Assembly (NCBI RefSeq): GCF_031453615.1 | Contig: NZ_JAVIZT010000001.1 | Coordinates: forward strand, 310,001-374,000 | Length of the DNA stretch: 64,000 nucleotides | Direction of reading: 5' to 3' | Origin: Microbacterium sp. SORGH_AS_0428 | GTDB lineage: Bacteria > Actinomycetota > Actinomycetes > Actinomycetales > Microbacteriaceae | Shown here: positions 50,712-60,588 of the stretch, piece by piece | How the letters are laid out: each line of letters begins with the position of its first letter | Position numbering within the stretch: position 1 is the first letter of the stretch | Translations under genes and position numbers: made by a program | Notes under the pieces: generated by a model | What the model saw: only the letters and a program-made list of their open reading frames with translations | Database searches by the model: none | What the model was told of the DNA's origin: nothing

Positions 50712-50717
50712 TAGGCT
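50712..50717 (+). promoter_or_regulatory. Probable -10 hexamer (TAGGCT) for the DUF349 gene
   Basis: TAGGCT lies 43 bases before the GTG at 50761. The intervening leader contains a GAGGTG ribosome-binding site. Confidence 0.4.
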
Positions 50718-50760
50718 GAATCCGATTTCCCCCGCCGACGCGAGACGCTCGAGGTGCCCC

Positions 50761-52038
50761 GTGACTGCCGCGACAGACCACACCCCTGACCAGCCCGACA
50801 CCACCGGGGCCGCTGACGAGCCCTGGGGTCGGGTGGATGCCGATGGCACCGTCGCCGTGCGCGAAGGCGAGAACTGGCGCGTCGTCGGCCAGTACCCCGA
50901 CGGCACCCCGGATGAGGCGCTGGCGTACTTCGTACGCAAGTACACCGACCTTGCGAGCGAGGTGACGCTCCTCGAGGTGCGTCACCGCCGCGGCGGTGCG
51001 TCCGCATCCGACCTGCGCCACACGGCGAACTCGCTGCGCGAGAAGGTCACCGACGCCGCAGCCGTCGGCGATCTCGAGGCCCTGCGCGCTCGACTCGATG
51101 CCCTGGTCGCCTCGCTGGCCGAAGCGACCGCTCACGAGGCCGAGGCGGCGAAAGCCGCTGTCGACGAAGCGCTCGCGCAGCGCACCGTCCTCGTCGAGCG
51201 CGCAGAGGCGCTCGCTCAGCGCGACCCGAAGTCACTGCAGTGGAAGCAGGTCACCGCGGAGCTGACCGAGCTCTTCGACCAGTGGCAGAGCCAGCAGCAG
51301 AATGGCCCGCGCCTGCCGAAGTCCGCATCGCAGCAGCTGTGGACGCGCTTCCGCGACGCGCGCAGTGCGCTCGAGCGTCATCGCCGCGCGTTCTACGCCG
51401 AGCTCGATGAGGTCCACAAGGCCGCCAAGGACCGCAAGACGCGGCTGGTGGAGCGCGCCGAGGCTCTCGCTCCGCGCGGCGAGGACGGCATCCCCGCCTA
51501 TCGCGACCTCCTCGACGACTGGAAGGCCGCGGGGCGTGCCGGCAAGCGCGTCGACGACGCTCTCTGGGCCCGCTTCAAGGCTGCCGGCGATGCGCTCTAC
51601 GGTGCCCGCCAGGGCCGGGAGGCCGCCGAGGCCGAGGAGTCCAAGGAGCGGATCGTCGCCAAGCAGGCCCTGCTCGAGACGGCGAAGCCCATCGTCGACG
51701 AGAAGAACCTGTCCACGGCCCGTCAGCGTCTCACCGAGATCCAGCGCCAGTGGGACGAGATCGGCCGCATCTTCCCGCGTGATCGCGAACGCGCACTCGA
51801 CGACGAACTCCGCAAGATCGAGCAGCAGGTGCGCGGCCGCGAGGACGCCGAGTGGAAGCGCAACGAGCCCGAGACGACCGCGCGCGCGAACGATATGACC
51901 CGTCAGCTGACGGATGCCATCGAGAAGCTCGAGAGCGAACTCGCCGATGCCGAGGCCCGCAAGGACGCCAAGGCGGCGAAGACGGTACGCGAGTCCCTCG
52001 AAGCCCGGAAGGCGTGGCTGCGCGCTATCGGCGGCTGA
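50761..52038 (+). CDS. DUF349 domain protein
   Basis: This 425-residue, charged, mainly helical protein has several DUF349-type repeats. Three to four copies carry the pattern W-x(n)-F-x(n)-A-R, for example SQQLWTRFRDARSALERHRR, VDDALWARFKAAGDALYGAR and QRQWDEIGRIFPRDRERALD. The N-terminus (residues 1-75) is a separate small domain containing GRVDADGTVAVREGENWR. The C-terminal 45 residues form a likely coiled coil. The family has no established function. A strong stem-loop follows the stop. Confidence 0.88.
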   Translation: MTAATDHTPDQPDTTGAADEPWGRVDADGTVAVREGENWRVVGQYPDGTPDEALAYFVRKYTDLASEVTLLEVRHRRGGASASDLRHTANSLREKVTDAAAVGDLEALRARLDALVASLAEATAHEAEAAKAAVDEALAQRTVLVERAEALAQRDPKSLQWKQVTAELTELFDQWQSQQQNGPRLPKSASQQLWTRFRDARSALERHRRAFYAELDEVHKAAKDRKTRLVERAEALAPRGEDGIPAYRDLLDDWKAAGRAGKRVDDALWARFKAAGDALYGARQGREAAEAEESKERIVAKQALLETAKPIVDEKNLSTARQRLTEIQRQWDEIGRIFPRDRERALDDELRKIEQQVRGREDAEWKRNEPETTARANDMTRQLTDAIEKLESELADAEARKDAKAAKTVRESLEARKAWLRAIGG

Positions 52039-52058
52039 CCGCTTCTCCATCCGACCTC

Positions 52059-52101
52059 GACGCGCGGGGCCTGTCCACAGATCGGACGGGCCCCGCGCGT
52101 C
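52059..52101 (+). terminator. Stem-loop terminator after DUF349 gene
   Basis: A perfect 13-base inverted repeat (GACGCGCGGGGCC, 52059-52071, and its complement 52089-52101) with a 17-base loop follows the stop by 20 bases. GTCGCTTTCC downstream contains a short T run. Confidence 0.75.
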
Positions 52102-52130
52102 GTCGCTTTCCCTCCCGGCACACTGAGGCG

Positions 52131-52673
52131 ATGGGTTCCCGTTTCCTCTATTTCCCGAGCGAACTGCTCAGCCGCGCCGAGCTCACCGCAGCGTGCCTCG
52201 ACGGCGATCTCGTGGGACTCGGCGAAGGCTTCGTACCCGCCGACACGATCGAGACGGCGGCACTGCGCGCCGCATCCCTGAGCCCACTCGTCGGCGAACG
52301 AATGGCGGCGACCCACCGGAGCGCCGCCTGGGTCCACGGCTTGGTCGACGAGGCGCCCGTGCGCCACGACCTGCAGCGCATCAGCGCGCATCGCCTGCAC
52401 GAGCCCGTGGACCGACGCTTCGTCTACCGCGATCCGCGCATCCCCGACGACGACCTGCTGCGTCTCGGCGGTGTTCCCGTGACGACTCAGGCTCGCACCC
52501 TCGCCGACCTGGCGCGGGGTACCGATGAGACCGCCCACCTCCTGCTGGCTCAGTGCGCGGAGCGCGCGCCGCATGCGGTCGCCGGGGCCATCGAGTGGTT
52601 GTCCGCCAGACGACGCGTGCCGCGTCGCCTGGCTGCGCTCTCGCTGCTGGAGGAGCTCGTCAGGAGGATGTGA
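52131..52673 (+). CDS. AbiEi-like antitoxin family protein, orphan
   Basis: This 180-residue protein resembles the type IV antitoxin AbiEi family. It has a short N-terminal helix-turn-helix-like part ([19 protein letters not shown] followed by a basic-strand turn) and a core with [14 protein letters not shown], matching the family's S/T-H-x-S-A-x-x-x-H-G-L pattern, then [15 protein letters not shown]. No AbiEii nucleotidyltransferase gene lies beside it, so it probably is not part of a classical toxin-antitoxin pair. A GAGGCG site precedes the ATG. Its 3' end overlaps the relA 3' end by 14 bases on the opposite strand. Confidence 0.7.
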   Translation: MGSRFLYFPSELLSRAELTAACLDGDLVGLGEGFVPADTIETAALRAASLSPLVGERMAATHRSAAWVHGLVDEAPVRHDLQRISAHRLHEPVDRRFVYRDPRIPDDDLLRLGGVPVTTQARTLADLARGTDETAHLLLAQCAERAPHAVAGAIEWLSARRRVPRRLAALSLLEELVRRM

Positions 52674-54915
52674 CGCGGTACACGTCGTAGACGGCGTCGA
52701 TGCGGCGCACCGCGTTCAGCACGCGGTCGAGGTGAACCGTGTCGCCCATCTCGAACACGAAACGGCTGAGCGCCAGGCGATCGTTCGAGGTCGAGACCGT
52801 CGCGGAGAGGATGTTGACGTGGTGCTCGCTCAGCACGCGCGTCACGTCGCTGAGCAACCCGGAGCGATCGAGCGCCTCGACCTGGATCTGGACGAGGAAC
52901 ACGCTCTTCGTCGTGGGCGCCCACTCGACGTCGATCATGCGCTCGGGGTCGGCCTCGAGCGCTTTGACGTTGGTGCAGTCGGCGCGGTGCACCGAGACAC
53001 CGCTGCCGCGGGTCACGAAGCCGACGATCTCATCGCCCGGAACGGGCGTGCAGCACTTGGCCAGCTTGACCAGGATGTCGGGCGCACCGCGCACGAGCAC
53101 GCCGGAATCGCCGTCGCGCGGCGCACGGCCCCGACCGATGTGCGGGATGTCGATGGGACCGGTGGAGGTGTCGTTGTCCGCAGCGACGAGCGCGGTCACC
53201 TTCTCGATCACCGACTGGGTGGAGACGTGTCCCTCACCGACAGCCGCATAGAGAGCCGACACATCCTCGTAGCGCAGCTGCTGAGCGACCTGGGTGAACG
53301 AGTCCTGACTCATCAACCGCTGCAGCGGCAGGTTCTGGCGACGCATCGCGCGGGCGATGGACTCCCGGCCCTGCTCTATGGCCTCTTCACGGCGCTCCTT
53401 GGTGAACCAGCCACGGATCTTGTTGCGCGCACGCGTGCTCTTGACGAACCCGAGCCAGTCCTGGCTGGGGCCGGCATCCGGGTTCTTCGAGGTGAAGACC
53501 TCGACGACGTCGCCGGAGTGGAGCTCGGACTCGAGCGGCACGAGCCGGCCGTTGACCTTCGAGCCCATCGTGCGGTGCCCGATCTCGGTGTGCACCGCGT
53601 AGGCGAAGTCCACCGGCGTCGCGCCCGCAGGCAGTCCGATCACGCGCCCCTTGGGCGTGAAGACGTAGACCTCTTTCGCGCCGATCTCGAACCTGAGGGA
53701 ATCGAGGAACTCGCCCGGATCCGCCGTCTCGGCCTGCCAGTCCGAGATGTGAGCCAGCCAGGCCATGTCGGCGTCGACGGCCTTGGCGTCAGTCTTCGCG
53801 CCCGACATCCGCTCCTTGTACTTCCAGTGCGCCGCAACACCGAACTCCGCCTGCTGGTGCATCTCGTTCGTACGGATCTGGATCTCGACCGTGCGTCCGT
53901 TCGGGCCGATGACGGTCGTGTGCAGCGACTGGTAGAGGTTGAACTTGGGCGTCGCGATGTAGTCCTTGAAGCGCCCAGGAAGCGGCGTCCACCGCGCGTG
54001 GAGCGCGCCGAGGACGGCGTAGCAGTCGCGGACCGTCGCCACGATCACGCGGATGCCGATCAGGTCGTAGATGTCGTCGAACTCGCGACCCCGCACGACC
54101 ATCTTCTGGTACACGGAGTAGAGCTGCTTCGGGCGACCCGCCACCCGGCCGCGGATCCGCAGCTCGCGCAGGTCTTCTTCGACCGCGTTGATGACGTTCT
54201 GCAGATACTGCTCCCGCTGGGGCGTGCGCTGCTTGACGAGGCTGTCGATCTCGACGTAGAGCTTGGGGTGGAGCACCGCGAACGAGAGATCTTCGAGCTC
54301 GGACTTGATGGCCTGGATGCCGAGCCGGTGCGCCAGCGGCGCGTAGATCTCGAGCGTCTCGGTCGCCTTCTTCGATGCCTTCTCGGGCGGCACGAAGCCC
54401 CACGTGCGCGCATTGTGCAAGCGGTCCGCGAGCTTGATGACGAGCACGCGGATGTCACGGGACATCGCCACGATCATCTTGCGGACGGTCTCTGCCTGGG
54501 CGCTCTCGCCGTACTTGACCTTGTCGAGCTTCGTGACTCCGTCGACGAGCATCGCGACCTCGTCGCCGAACTCGGCGCTCAGCTCGTCGAGCCGATACCC
54601 CGTGTCCTCGACGGTGTCGTGCAGCAGAGCGGCGGCGACAGCCTTCGGCCCGAGGCCGAGATCCGCAAGGATCTGTGCCACGGCGAGCGGATGGGTGATG
54701 TAGGGCTCGCCGCTCTGCCGCTTCTGTCCCTCGTGTGCCCGCGCCGCCACCACGTAGGCGCGCTCGACGATCGCGAGATCGCCCTTCGGATGGTGGGTGC
54801 GCACCGTGCGGACGAGCTTGTCGACGTCGTCACGGCGGGCGGCGCGCGAGAAGATGCGCGGGATCAGGCGGCGTAGAGAGGAACTCTGGGCGCCCGCGGG
54901 AAGCGTCTCGGCCAT
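52660..54915 (-). CDS. relA: Bifunctional (p)ppGpp synthetase/hydrolase
   Basis: This RelA/SpoT homologue makes and degrades (p)ppGpp in the stringent response. The 751-residue protein has an HD hydrolase domain with HDTVED (His99, Asp100) and the downstream KLADRLHN, a synthetase domain with [10 protein letters not shown] and the [13 protein letters not shown] region, a TGS domain starting near residue 415 ([17 protein letters not shown]), a zinc-finger-like [13 protein letters not shown] and a C-terminal ACT domain. Both catalytic domains appear intact, so a dual-function Rel is expected. The ATG has GAAGGGTGG upstream and its own -10 element downstream of secF. Confidence 0.96.
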   Translation of the reverse strand: MAETLPAGAQSSSLRRLIPRIFSRAARRDDVDKLVRTVRTHHPKGDLAIVERAYVVAARAHEGQKRQSGEPYITHPLAVAQILADLGLGPKAVAAALLHDTVEDTGYRLDELSAEFGDEVAMLVDGVTKLDKVKYGESAQAETVRKMIVAMSRDIRVLVIKLADRLHNARTWGFVPPEKASKKATETLEIYAPLAHRLGIQAIKSELEDLSFAVLHPKLYVEIDSLVKQRTPQREQYLQNVINAVEEDLRELRIRGRVAGRPKQLYSVYQKMVVRGREFDDIYDLIGIRVIVATVRDCYAVLGALHARWTPLPGRFKDYIATPKFNLYQSLHTTVIGPNGRTVEIQIRTNEMHQQAEFGVAAHWKYKERMSGAKTDAKAVDADMAWLAHISDWQAETADPGEFLDSLRFEIGAKEVYVFTPKGRVIGLPAGATPVDFAYAVHTEIGHRTMGSKVNGRLVPLESELHSGDVVEVFTSKNPDAGPSQDWLGFVKSTRARNKIRGWFTKERREEAIEQGRESIARAMRRQNLPLQRLMSQDSFTQVAQQLRYEDVSALYAAVGEGHVSTQSVIEKVTALVAADNDTSTGPIDIPHIGRGRAPRDGDSGVLVRGAPDILVKLAKCCTPVPGDEIVGFVTRGSGVSVHRADCTNVKALEADPERMIDVEWAPTTKSVFLVQIQVEALDRSGLLSDVTRVLSEHHVNILSATVSTSNDRLALSRFVFEMGDTVHLDRVLNAVRRIDAVYDVYRVTSS

Positions 54916-54947
54916 GCCTCGATCACCACCCTTCGCCCGGTCGGATC

Positions 54948-54953
54948 ATTTTA
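54948..54953 (-). promoter_or_regulatory. Probable -10 hexamer (TAAAAT) for relA
   Basis: TAAAAT on the minus strand lies in the secF-relA gap about 33 bases before the relA ATG. It is the most AT-rich hexamer in this stretch. Confidence 0.5.
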
Positions 54954-54969
54954 CGCGCGTGCGATCCGA

Positions 54970-55959
54970 TCAGGCTTCGACGACCGCGCGCTCGCGCGCC
55001 GAGAGCACCCGCGCGTCGCTCGCTTTGACCTTCGCCTCGCCCTCGCGGAAGAGGCTGTACAGCGGCGCCGCCAGGAACAGCGTCGAGTACGCGGCCACGA
55101 TGGTGCCAACGAAGATCGACAGGGAGATGTCCGTGAGGGTCTGCGCGCCGAGCCAGAACGCGCCGATGAACAGGATCGCACCGGTCGGCAGGATGGCGAC
55201 CACGGTCGTGTTGATCGAGCGGATGAGGGTCTGGTTGACCGCGAGGTTCACCGACTCACCGAACGTGCGCGCGGAGATCTCCCCGTCATCCCTCGTGTTC
55301 TCGCGGATCTTGTCGAAGACGACCGTGATGTCGTAGAGCGAGTACGCGAGGATCGTGAGGAATCCGATGACGGCGGCGGGAGAGATCGCGAAGCCGAACA
55401 CTGCGTAGATGCCGATCGTGACGATCAGAACGTCCACGACACCGATGATGGCGGCGGCGGACATCTTCCAGGTCCGGAAGTACAGCGCCAGGATCACGAA
55501 GGTCAGCGTGAGGAAGATCGCCAGGCCCCACAGGGACTGACGCGTCACCCCCTCGCCCCAGCTCGGTCCGATGAACGACGACGTGACGTCGGCGGCAGGG
55601 ACGTTGTACGCCGCTGCGAGAGCCTCCGACACGCGCTGCGTGTCGTCGTTGGACATCTGATCGGTCTGCACCCGAACGGAGTCCGAACCGACCGTGGTCA
55701 CTCGCGTCTCGGCGTTCGGCACGACCGACTGCACGGCGTCGGTGGCAATGGCCTGGTCGGGGTTGGACAGCTCGTTGATCGTGAACTGGGAGCCCCCGGT
55801 GAACTCGATCGAGAACTCGATCGGTCGGAACAGAGGTACCAGCGCGGACGCGATGACGAGCAGGGCGCCGATCAGGAACCAGAGCCGGCGACGTCCGACG
55901 AACGGGAACGAGGTCTTGCCGGTGTAGAGGTCGTTACCGACCTGGGACATCGAGCGCAT
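54970..55959 (-). CDS. secF: Protein translocase subunit SecF
   Basis: SecF works with SecD to use the proton motive force in late stages of Sec export. The 329-residue protein has six membrane helices, the first extracytoplasmic domain with SIEFTGGSQFTI, the conserved helix-4/5 segment SLYDITVVFDKIRENTRDD and NQTLIRSINTTV. The ATG at 55959 shares a base with the secD stop (TGATG). A second ATG three codons later is possible. Confidence 0.96.
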   Translation of the reverse strand: MRSMSQVGNDLYTGKTSFPFVGRRRLWFLIGALLVIASALVPLFRPIEFSIEFTGGSQFTINELSNPDQAIATDAVQSVVPNAETRVTTVGSDSVRVQTDQMSNDDTQRVSEALAAAYNVPAADVTSSFIGPSWGEGVTRQSLWGLAIFLTLTFVILALYFRTWKMSAAAIIGVVDVLIVTIGIYAVFGFAISPAAVIGFLTILAYSLYDITVVFDKIRENTRDDGEISARTFGESVNLAVNQTLIRSINTTVVAILPTGAILFIGAFWLGAQTLTDISLSIFVGTIVAAYSTLFLAAPLYSLFREGEAKVKASDARVLSARERAVVEA

Positions 55960-57704
55960 CAGCTGCGACCGCCCTTCGACTGGGACACGGTTTCGTCCGC
56001 GGATGTGGAGCCGGCATCCCCCTGCTGCGCAGCGCGCTTGCGCTCGGCGATGGTCTGACGACGCTCCGCCTCGCCGCGCGAGCGGGCGACGCGACCGGTC
56101 TGGGCCACGGGAGCCCGGAACTGCGCGCGACCGCGGTAGACCGCCCCGAGCGCTGTCGGGTCGAGGCCGGACAGCGGGTGCCCCGAGCCGAAGAATCGGG
56201 TGCGGGCCAGCAGCTGCATCACGGGGTGGGTGAACAGGATGAAGATGAGCACGTCGATGACGGTCGTCAGGCCCAGCGTGAACGCGAAGCCCTTCACGGT
56301 CGCGTCGGCGAGGATGTAGAGCACGACGGCGGCGAGCACGTTGATCGACTTCGAGATGTAGATCGTGCGCTTGGCACGGCTCCAACCGTCCTCGACCGCG
56401 GCCGTGATCGACTTGCCGTCGCGTAGCTCGTCGCGGATGCGCTCGAAGTAGATGATGAACGAATCGGCCGTGAATCCGATCGATACGATGACACCCGCGA
56501 CACCTGCCAGCGACAACCGGTAGCCCATGCGCCAGGCCAGGATGCAGAGCGTGATGTAGGTCAGCACGCCCATGACCACGAGCGACGCCATGATCACCGT
56601 GCCGAGCGCGCGGTAGACGGTCAACGAGTAGACCGCGACGAGGGCCAGGCCGATGAGGCCGGCGATCAGACCGATCATCAGCTGCTGAGAACCGAGGGTC
56701 GCCGAGATCGTGTCCGAGCTCTGCACCGTGAAGCTCAAGGGCAGGGCGCCGTACTTGAGCTGGTCCGCCAGCGTCTTCGCGCTCTCCTGCGTGAAGGAGC
56801 CCGTGATCTGCGGCTTGCCGTCGGTGATGATGCCGTTCATCGACGGAGCGGAGAGCACCGTGCCGTCGAGCACGAACGCGAACTGGTTCAGCGGACGCTG
56901 CAGCGGGTACAGCCGCTGGCTGATCTCGGTGAACTTCTCGGTGCCCGCTGCGTTGAAGACGAGGTTGACGGCCCACTGCCCGTTGGTCTGCACGACCCCC
57001 GAACTGGCGTCGGCGACGTCGTCGCCCTTGATCTCGACCGGGCCGAGGATGTACTTCGCCGTGCCGTCCGTCGAACAGGTGATCAGCGGATCGGCGTCGG
57101 GAGCGTTCGCGGGATCGTTCGTGGGATTGGCGCAGTCATACGCCTGGAACTCCGCCTGCAGCTTCGGCGTGATCCAGCTGACATCGCTGCCGTTCGTCGG
57201 CGACGCGGTCGGCGTGGCCTCCAGCGAGGGGTCGGGCGTGGGATACGGCGTGGCCGTGCCGTCCTGACCGATGAAGCTGCCGCTGACTTCGCCCGACTCC
57301 ACGAGCACGGGGCGCAGCTGCAGCTGCGCCGAGTCCTGGATGCGCTGACGCGTCTCCTCGTCGGCCTCGCCGGGGATCTGGACGACCACGTTGCGTCCGC
57401 CCTCGGTCGTGACGTCCGCCTCGCCGACGCCGGAGGCGTCGACGCGCTGGCGGATGATCGTGACGGCCTGCGTCATCTGGTCACCGCTCGGAGCAGCGCC
57501 ATCGGCGGTCTGCGCCGCGAGGATGATCTGCGTGCCGCCCTGAAGGTCCAGGGCGAGTTCAGGAGACCAGGAGCTCGCGGGAGCACCTGCGGAGGTCTTG
57601 AAGACGTAGACGCCCAGGGCGTTCACGCCGAAGAGCACAGCGGTCACCGCGAGGAGCCCGATGAGGGCGCGCCAGGCGTGACGGACGGGAGTGGATGTCG
57701 CCAC
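55959..57704 (-). CDS. secD: Protein translocase subunit SecD
   Basis: SecD is the larger partner of SecF. The 581-residue protein has one N-terminal membrane helix, a large extracytoplasmic domain carrying LALDLQGGTQIILAAQ, and five further helices with VSIGFTADSFIIYFERIRDELRDG. A Ser/Pro/Thr-rich insert at about residues 160-180 and a basic C-terminal tail of about 60 residues are additions typical of actinobacteria. The GTG start follows yajC after 38 bases. Confidence 0.96.
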   Translation of the reverse strand: MATSTPVRHAWRALIGLLAVTAVLFGVNALGVYVFKTSAGAPASSWSPELALDLQGGTQIILAAQTADGAAPSGDQMTQAVTIIRQRVDASGVGEADVTTEGGRNVVVQIPGEADEETRQRIQDSAQLQLRPVLVESGEVSGSFIGQDGTATPYPTPDPSLEATPTASPTNGSDVSWITPKLQAEFQAYDCANPTNDPANAPDADPLITCSTDGTAKYILGPVEIKGDDVADASSGVVQTNGQWAVNLVFNAAGTEKFTEISQRLYPLQRPLNQFAFVLDGTVLSAPSMNGIITDGKPQITGSFTQESAKTLADQLKYGALPLSFTVQSSDTISATLGSQQLMIGLIAGLIGLALVAVYSLTVYRALGTVIMASLVVMGVLTYITLCILAWRMGYRLSLAGVAGVIVSIGFTADSFIIYFERIRDELRDGKSITAAVEDGWSRAKRTIYISKSINVLAAVVLYILADATVKGFAFTLGLTTVIDVLIFILFTHPVMQLLARTRFFGSGHPLSGLDPTALGAVYRGRAQFRAPVAQTGRVARSRGEAERRQTIAERKRAAQQGDAGSTSADETVSQSKGGRS

Positions 57705-57742
57705 GGACGATCAGCTTTCTCGTGCAGGAAGGGACGGAGGTG

Positions 57743-58198
57743 TCAGGCCTCGGGCTTGTCCTTCTTGTCGTTCTCGACCTCGTCGCTGTGCGACGAGTAC
57801 TTGTGGTCGTCGCTGATCGAGGTGATGTCGCCGTCGGCGACACCGCCGATGTACTCGGCCTCGCTCGCCTCGGCCTCGATGAACTCGTCCTCGGTCACGA
57901 CGCCCTCGACGGGATCGACGACGCGGAGGATCGCCTGGCTGTGCACCTTGATCTCGACGCCCGGGGCGATCTCGATGAGGGCCGGCTGGTCGAGGTTGTC
58001 GGCGTCGAACTCGACGATCGTTCCGTACAGCCCGCCCTGCAGCAGCACCTCCGCGCCCGGGACCGTCTGGCGGGCCTTCTGCTCCTGCTCGGCCTTCGCC
58101 TTCTGCATGCGGCGACGCGAGCTCCAGAACATGAAGATCAGGAGGATCACCAGCAGGATGATCAGACCGTAGTTGGCGAAGAAGGTCGCGAAGTCCAT
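57743..58198 (-). CDS. yajC: Preprotein translocase accessory subunit YajC
   Basis: YajC is a single-pass membrane protein that joins the SecDF complex. The 151-residue product has the helix FFANYGLIILLVILLIFMFW at residues 6-25, followed by the basic segment SSRRRMQKAK and the YajC domain with VPGAEVLLQGGLYGTIVEFD. The C-terminal 45 residues are unusually acidic and lysine-rich (EVENDKKDKPEA end), longer than in enteric YajC. It is located immediately upstream of secD. Confidence 0.94.
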   Translation of the reverse strand: MDFATFFANYGLIILLVILLIFMFWSSRRRMQKAKAEQEQKARQTVPGAEVLLQGGLYGTIVEFDADNLDQPALIEIAPGVEIKVHSQAILRVVDPVEGVVTEDEFIEAEASEAEYIGGVADGDITSISDDHKYSSHSDEVENDKKDKPEA

Positions 58199-58278
58199 GA
58201 AGAGGAGGAGCCCTTTCCGGGGCAGCGCGAACCGGGTCCAGCGCTGGTCGAGTCAGTTGCGGCGAAAGCCTTTAGCGA

Positions 58279-59307
58279 TTATAGGTCATCGAACCGCAGC
58301 GCTCCGGTCGGATGCGGTACGCCCAGGTGCCCATAGGCCTCCGGAGTCGCCACGCGCCCCCGTGGTGTGCGCCCCATGAAGCCGATCCGCACCAGGTAGG
58401 GCTCAACGACGGACTCGATCGTGTCGGCCTCCTCGCCGACCGCGACGGACAGGGTGTTCAGACCGACGGGGCCGCCGCGGAAGCGACGGATGAGCGCATC
58501 CAACACGGCCCGGTCGAGCCGGTCGAGGCCGATCGGGTCGACGTCGTACAGCTCGAGCGCCGCGTCCACGCTGGCGAGGCTGCCCGATCCGCCGTCGGCG
58601 TAGACGATGAGGTAGTCGCGCACGCGTCGCAGCAGGCGGTTCGCGATACGCGGGGTTCCGCGGGAGCGGCGAGCGATCTCGGAACGCGCCATGGTCGGCA
58701 GTTCGACGCCGAGCATCGAGCTCGAGCGGGCGATGACCCGTTCGAGTTCCTCGGGCTCGTAGTACTCCAGGTGCGCGGTGAAGCCGAAGCGGTCACGCAA
58801 CGGGTTGGGCAGCAACCCGGACCTCGTGGTGGCGCCCACCAGAGTGAACGGCGCGAGGTCGAGCGGGATGCTCGTGGCGCCGGCCCCCTTTCCGACCATG
58901 ATGTCGATCCGGAAGTCCTCCATGGCGAGATAGAGCATCTCCTCGGCCGAGCGCGCCATGCGGTGGATCTCGTCGATGAACAGCACCTCGCCGGGCGTCA
59001 ACGACGACAGGAGCGCTGCCAGATCGCCGGCGTGCTGGATCGCCGGTCCGCTCGACATGCGCAGCGCGCGTCCGCTCTCATGCGCGACGATCATCGCGAG
59101 CGTCGTCTTACCCAGTCCTGGAGGGCCGGAAAGCAGGATGTGGTCGGGCGGGCGCTGCTGGATGCGCGCCGCGTCCAGCAGGAGCTGCAGCTGGCCGCGG
59201 ACCTTCTGCTGTCCGACGAAGTCGGCGAGCGAGTCGGGGCGCAGCGCCCCCTCGATGGCGAGTTCGCTCTCGTCAGCGGGGGCACCCGCATCCCTCAGCT
59301 CATCCAC
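58279..59307 (-). CDS. ruvB: Holliday junction branch migration helicase RuvB
   Basis: RuvB is the hexameric AAA+ motor that drives branch migration together with RuvA. The 342-residue protein has Walker [10 protein letters not shown] (61-69), Walker [11 protein letters not shown], the beta-hairpin region contacting RuvA, sensor GATTRSGLL and a C-terminal winged helix ([14 protein letters not shown]). The GTG at 59307 overlaps the ruvA end by eight bases and matches the usual length. Confidence 0.97.
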   Translation of the reverse strand: MDELRDAGAPADESELAIEGALRPDSLADFVGQQKVRGQLQLLLDAARIQQRPPDHILLSGPPGLGKTTLAMIVAHESGRALRMSSGPAIQHAGDLAALLSSLTPGEVLFIDEIHRMARSAEEMLYLAMEDFRIDIMVGKGAGATSIPLDLAPFTLVGATTRSGLLPNPLRDRFGFTAHLEYYEPEELERVIARSSSMLGVELPTMARSEIARRSRGTPRIANRLLRRVRDYLIVYADGGSGSLASVDAALELYDVDPIGLDRLDRAVLDALIRRFRGGPVGLNTLSVAVGEEADTIESVVEPYLVRIGFMGRTPRGRVATPEAYGHLGVPHPTGALRFDDL

Positions 59308-59914
59308 GCACGGTCTCCCCCCGAGCCGGACCCAGTGCCGCGAGCGCGCGGCGCAGGAGGGCCGCCACCGTCCGCTCCCCGGGCGCGTCGGCGACCACGA
59401 CCGCGGCCGTCTCGGCTGCGACGCGCTCGGACCAGCCCAGGCCGACGAGCGCCTGCGCGAGCTGGTCGACGAGATCGGTCGACGCCGCCGAGGAGCCGGC
59501 GGCGGAAGCGGTGGGCGGCGCAAGCTTGCCGGCGAGTTGCACCACGATCAGCTTCGCCGTCTTGGGTCCGATGCCGGACACCTTGCGGAACGGGCCGTCC
59601 GCTTCGTCGGCCACCGCCTGTGCGATCTGGTCGATGCTGAGCTCAGCCAGCACACCGAGCGCCGACTTCGGGCCGACCCCGGACACGGCGATCAGCGCCG
59701 CGAAGACCGCCAGCTCCTCTCGCGTGCGAAAGCCCACGAGCGAGAGGGCGTCCTCGCGGACGATCATGTGCGTGTGCAACAGGATCTCGTCGCCCAGGTG
59801 CACCGTGCGCGAGACGTCCGGGGTCACGGCCACGCTGTAGCCGACACCGGCGACCTCGAGAACGAGGCCATCGGAGGATGCGTGCACGACGGAGCCGCGA
59901 AGCGAGGCGATCAT
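59300..59914 (-). CDS. ruvA: Holliday junction DNA-binding protein RuvA
   Basis: RuvA binds four-way junctions and loads RuvB. The 204-residue protein has an OB-fold N-terminus ([18 protein letters not shown]), two helix-hairpin-helix motifs ([13 protein letters not shown] and [13 protein letters not shown]) and a C-terminal three-helix domain separated by an Ala/Ser linker. TAGGCT lies seven bases upstream of the ATG with no Shine-Dalgarno, so it is likely transcribed as a leaderless ruvAB mRNA. Confidence 0.97.
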   Translation of the reverse strand: MIASLRGSVVHASSDGLVLEVAGVGYSVAVTPDVSRTVHLGDEILLHTHMIVREDALSLVGFRTREELAVFAALIAVSGVGPKSALGVLAELSIDQIAQAVADEADGPFRKVSGIGPKTAKLIVVQLAGKLAPPTASAAGSSAASTDLVDQLAQALVGLGWSERVAAETAAVVVADAPGERTVAALLRRALAALGPARGETVRG

Positions 59915-59921
59915 GGCTGCG

Positions 59922-59927
59922 AGCCTA
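59922..59927 (-). promoter_or_regulatory. Probable -10 hexamer (TAGGCT) for ruvAB
   Basis: TAGGCT on the minus strand ends seven bases before the ruvA ATG, in the 46-base gap after ruvC. Confidence 0.5.
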
Positions 59928-59960
59928 TCGCTGTTCGCACCTTTGTTCGATTCGACACGC

Positions 59961-60527
59961 TCAGCGTCGCGCCTTCTCCGCCGCTCGCCACGCCCGCTGC
60001 GCCGGCGTGAGTCCCGCCTGGGCGACCGCCGCTGAACCGGCACTGCCCCCGCGCCACGCGTGGCACAGCGCGAGCGCGAGCGCGTCCGCGGCGTCGGCAG
60101 GCTGAGGGAGGGCGTCGAGTCGAAGGACCCTGGCCACCATGGTCTGCACCTGGAGCTTCTCGGCCGAGCCGTAACCGGTGATCGCCGCCTTGACCTCACT
60201 GGGCGTATGGGTCGCCGTGCGCAGACCGTGCTCGGCAGCGACGAGCAGAGCGATGCCGCTCGCTTGCGCCGTCCCCATCACGGTGCTGCGGTTCTGCTGG
60301 GCGAAGACCCGCTCCACCGCGACGACATCGGGGCGGTGCTCCCGCACCGCGTCGCGAAGCCCCTGCGCGATGAGATGCAGCCGCTCGGCGATCGGCAGGT
60401 CGGGCGAGGTGCGGATGACGCCGACGTGCACGAGATCCGCGCGACGGTCGGGGGCGACGTCCACCACGCCCACGCCGCAGCGTGTCAGGCCCGGGTCGAC
60501 ACCGAGCACGCGCAGAGAAGAGGCCAC
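59961..60527 (-). CDS. ruvC: Holliday junction resolvase RuvC
   Basis: RuvC cleaves Holliday junctions symmetrically. The 188-residue RNase H-fold protein has the acidic catalytic residues in [22 protein letters not shown] and [12 protein letters not shown]. Two adjacent GTG codons exist at 60530 and 60527. I prefer 60527 because TAGCGT lies six bases upstream of it, the common leaderless spacing in this window; using 60530 would add one valine. It is followed closely by ruvA and ruvB. Confidence 0.94.
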   Translation of the reverse strand: MASSLRVLGVDPGLTRCGVGVVDVAPDRRADLVHVGVIRTSPDLPIAERLHLIAQGLRDAVREHRPDVVAVERVFAQQNRSTVMGTAQASGIALLVAAEHGLRTATHTPSEVKAAITGYGSAEKLQVQTMVARVLRLDALPQPADAADALALALCHAWRGGSAGSAAVAQAGLTPAQRAWRAAEKARR

Positions 60528-60533
60528 CACGCC

Positions 60534-60539
60534 ACGCTA
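60534..60539 (-). promoter_or_regulatory. Probable -10 hexamer (TAGCGT) for ruvC
   Basis: TAGCGT on the minus strand ends six bases before the second of two GTG codons at the ruvC start. Confidence 0.45.
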
Positions 60540-60588
60540 CGTGCCGCGGGACGCGCCAGGGCCCCGACGCGCCCGTAACGGGAGACGC

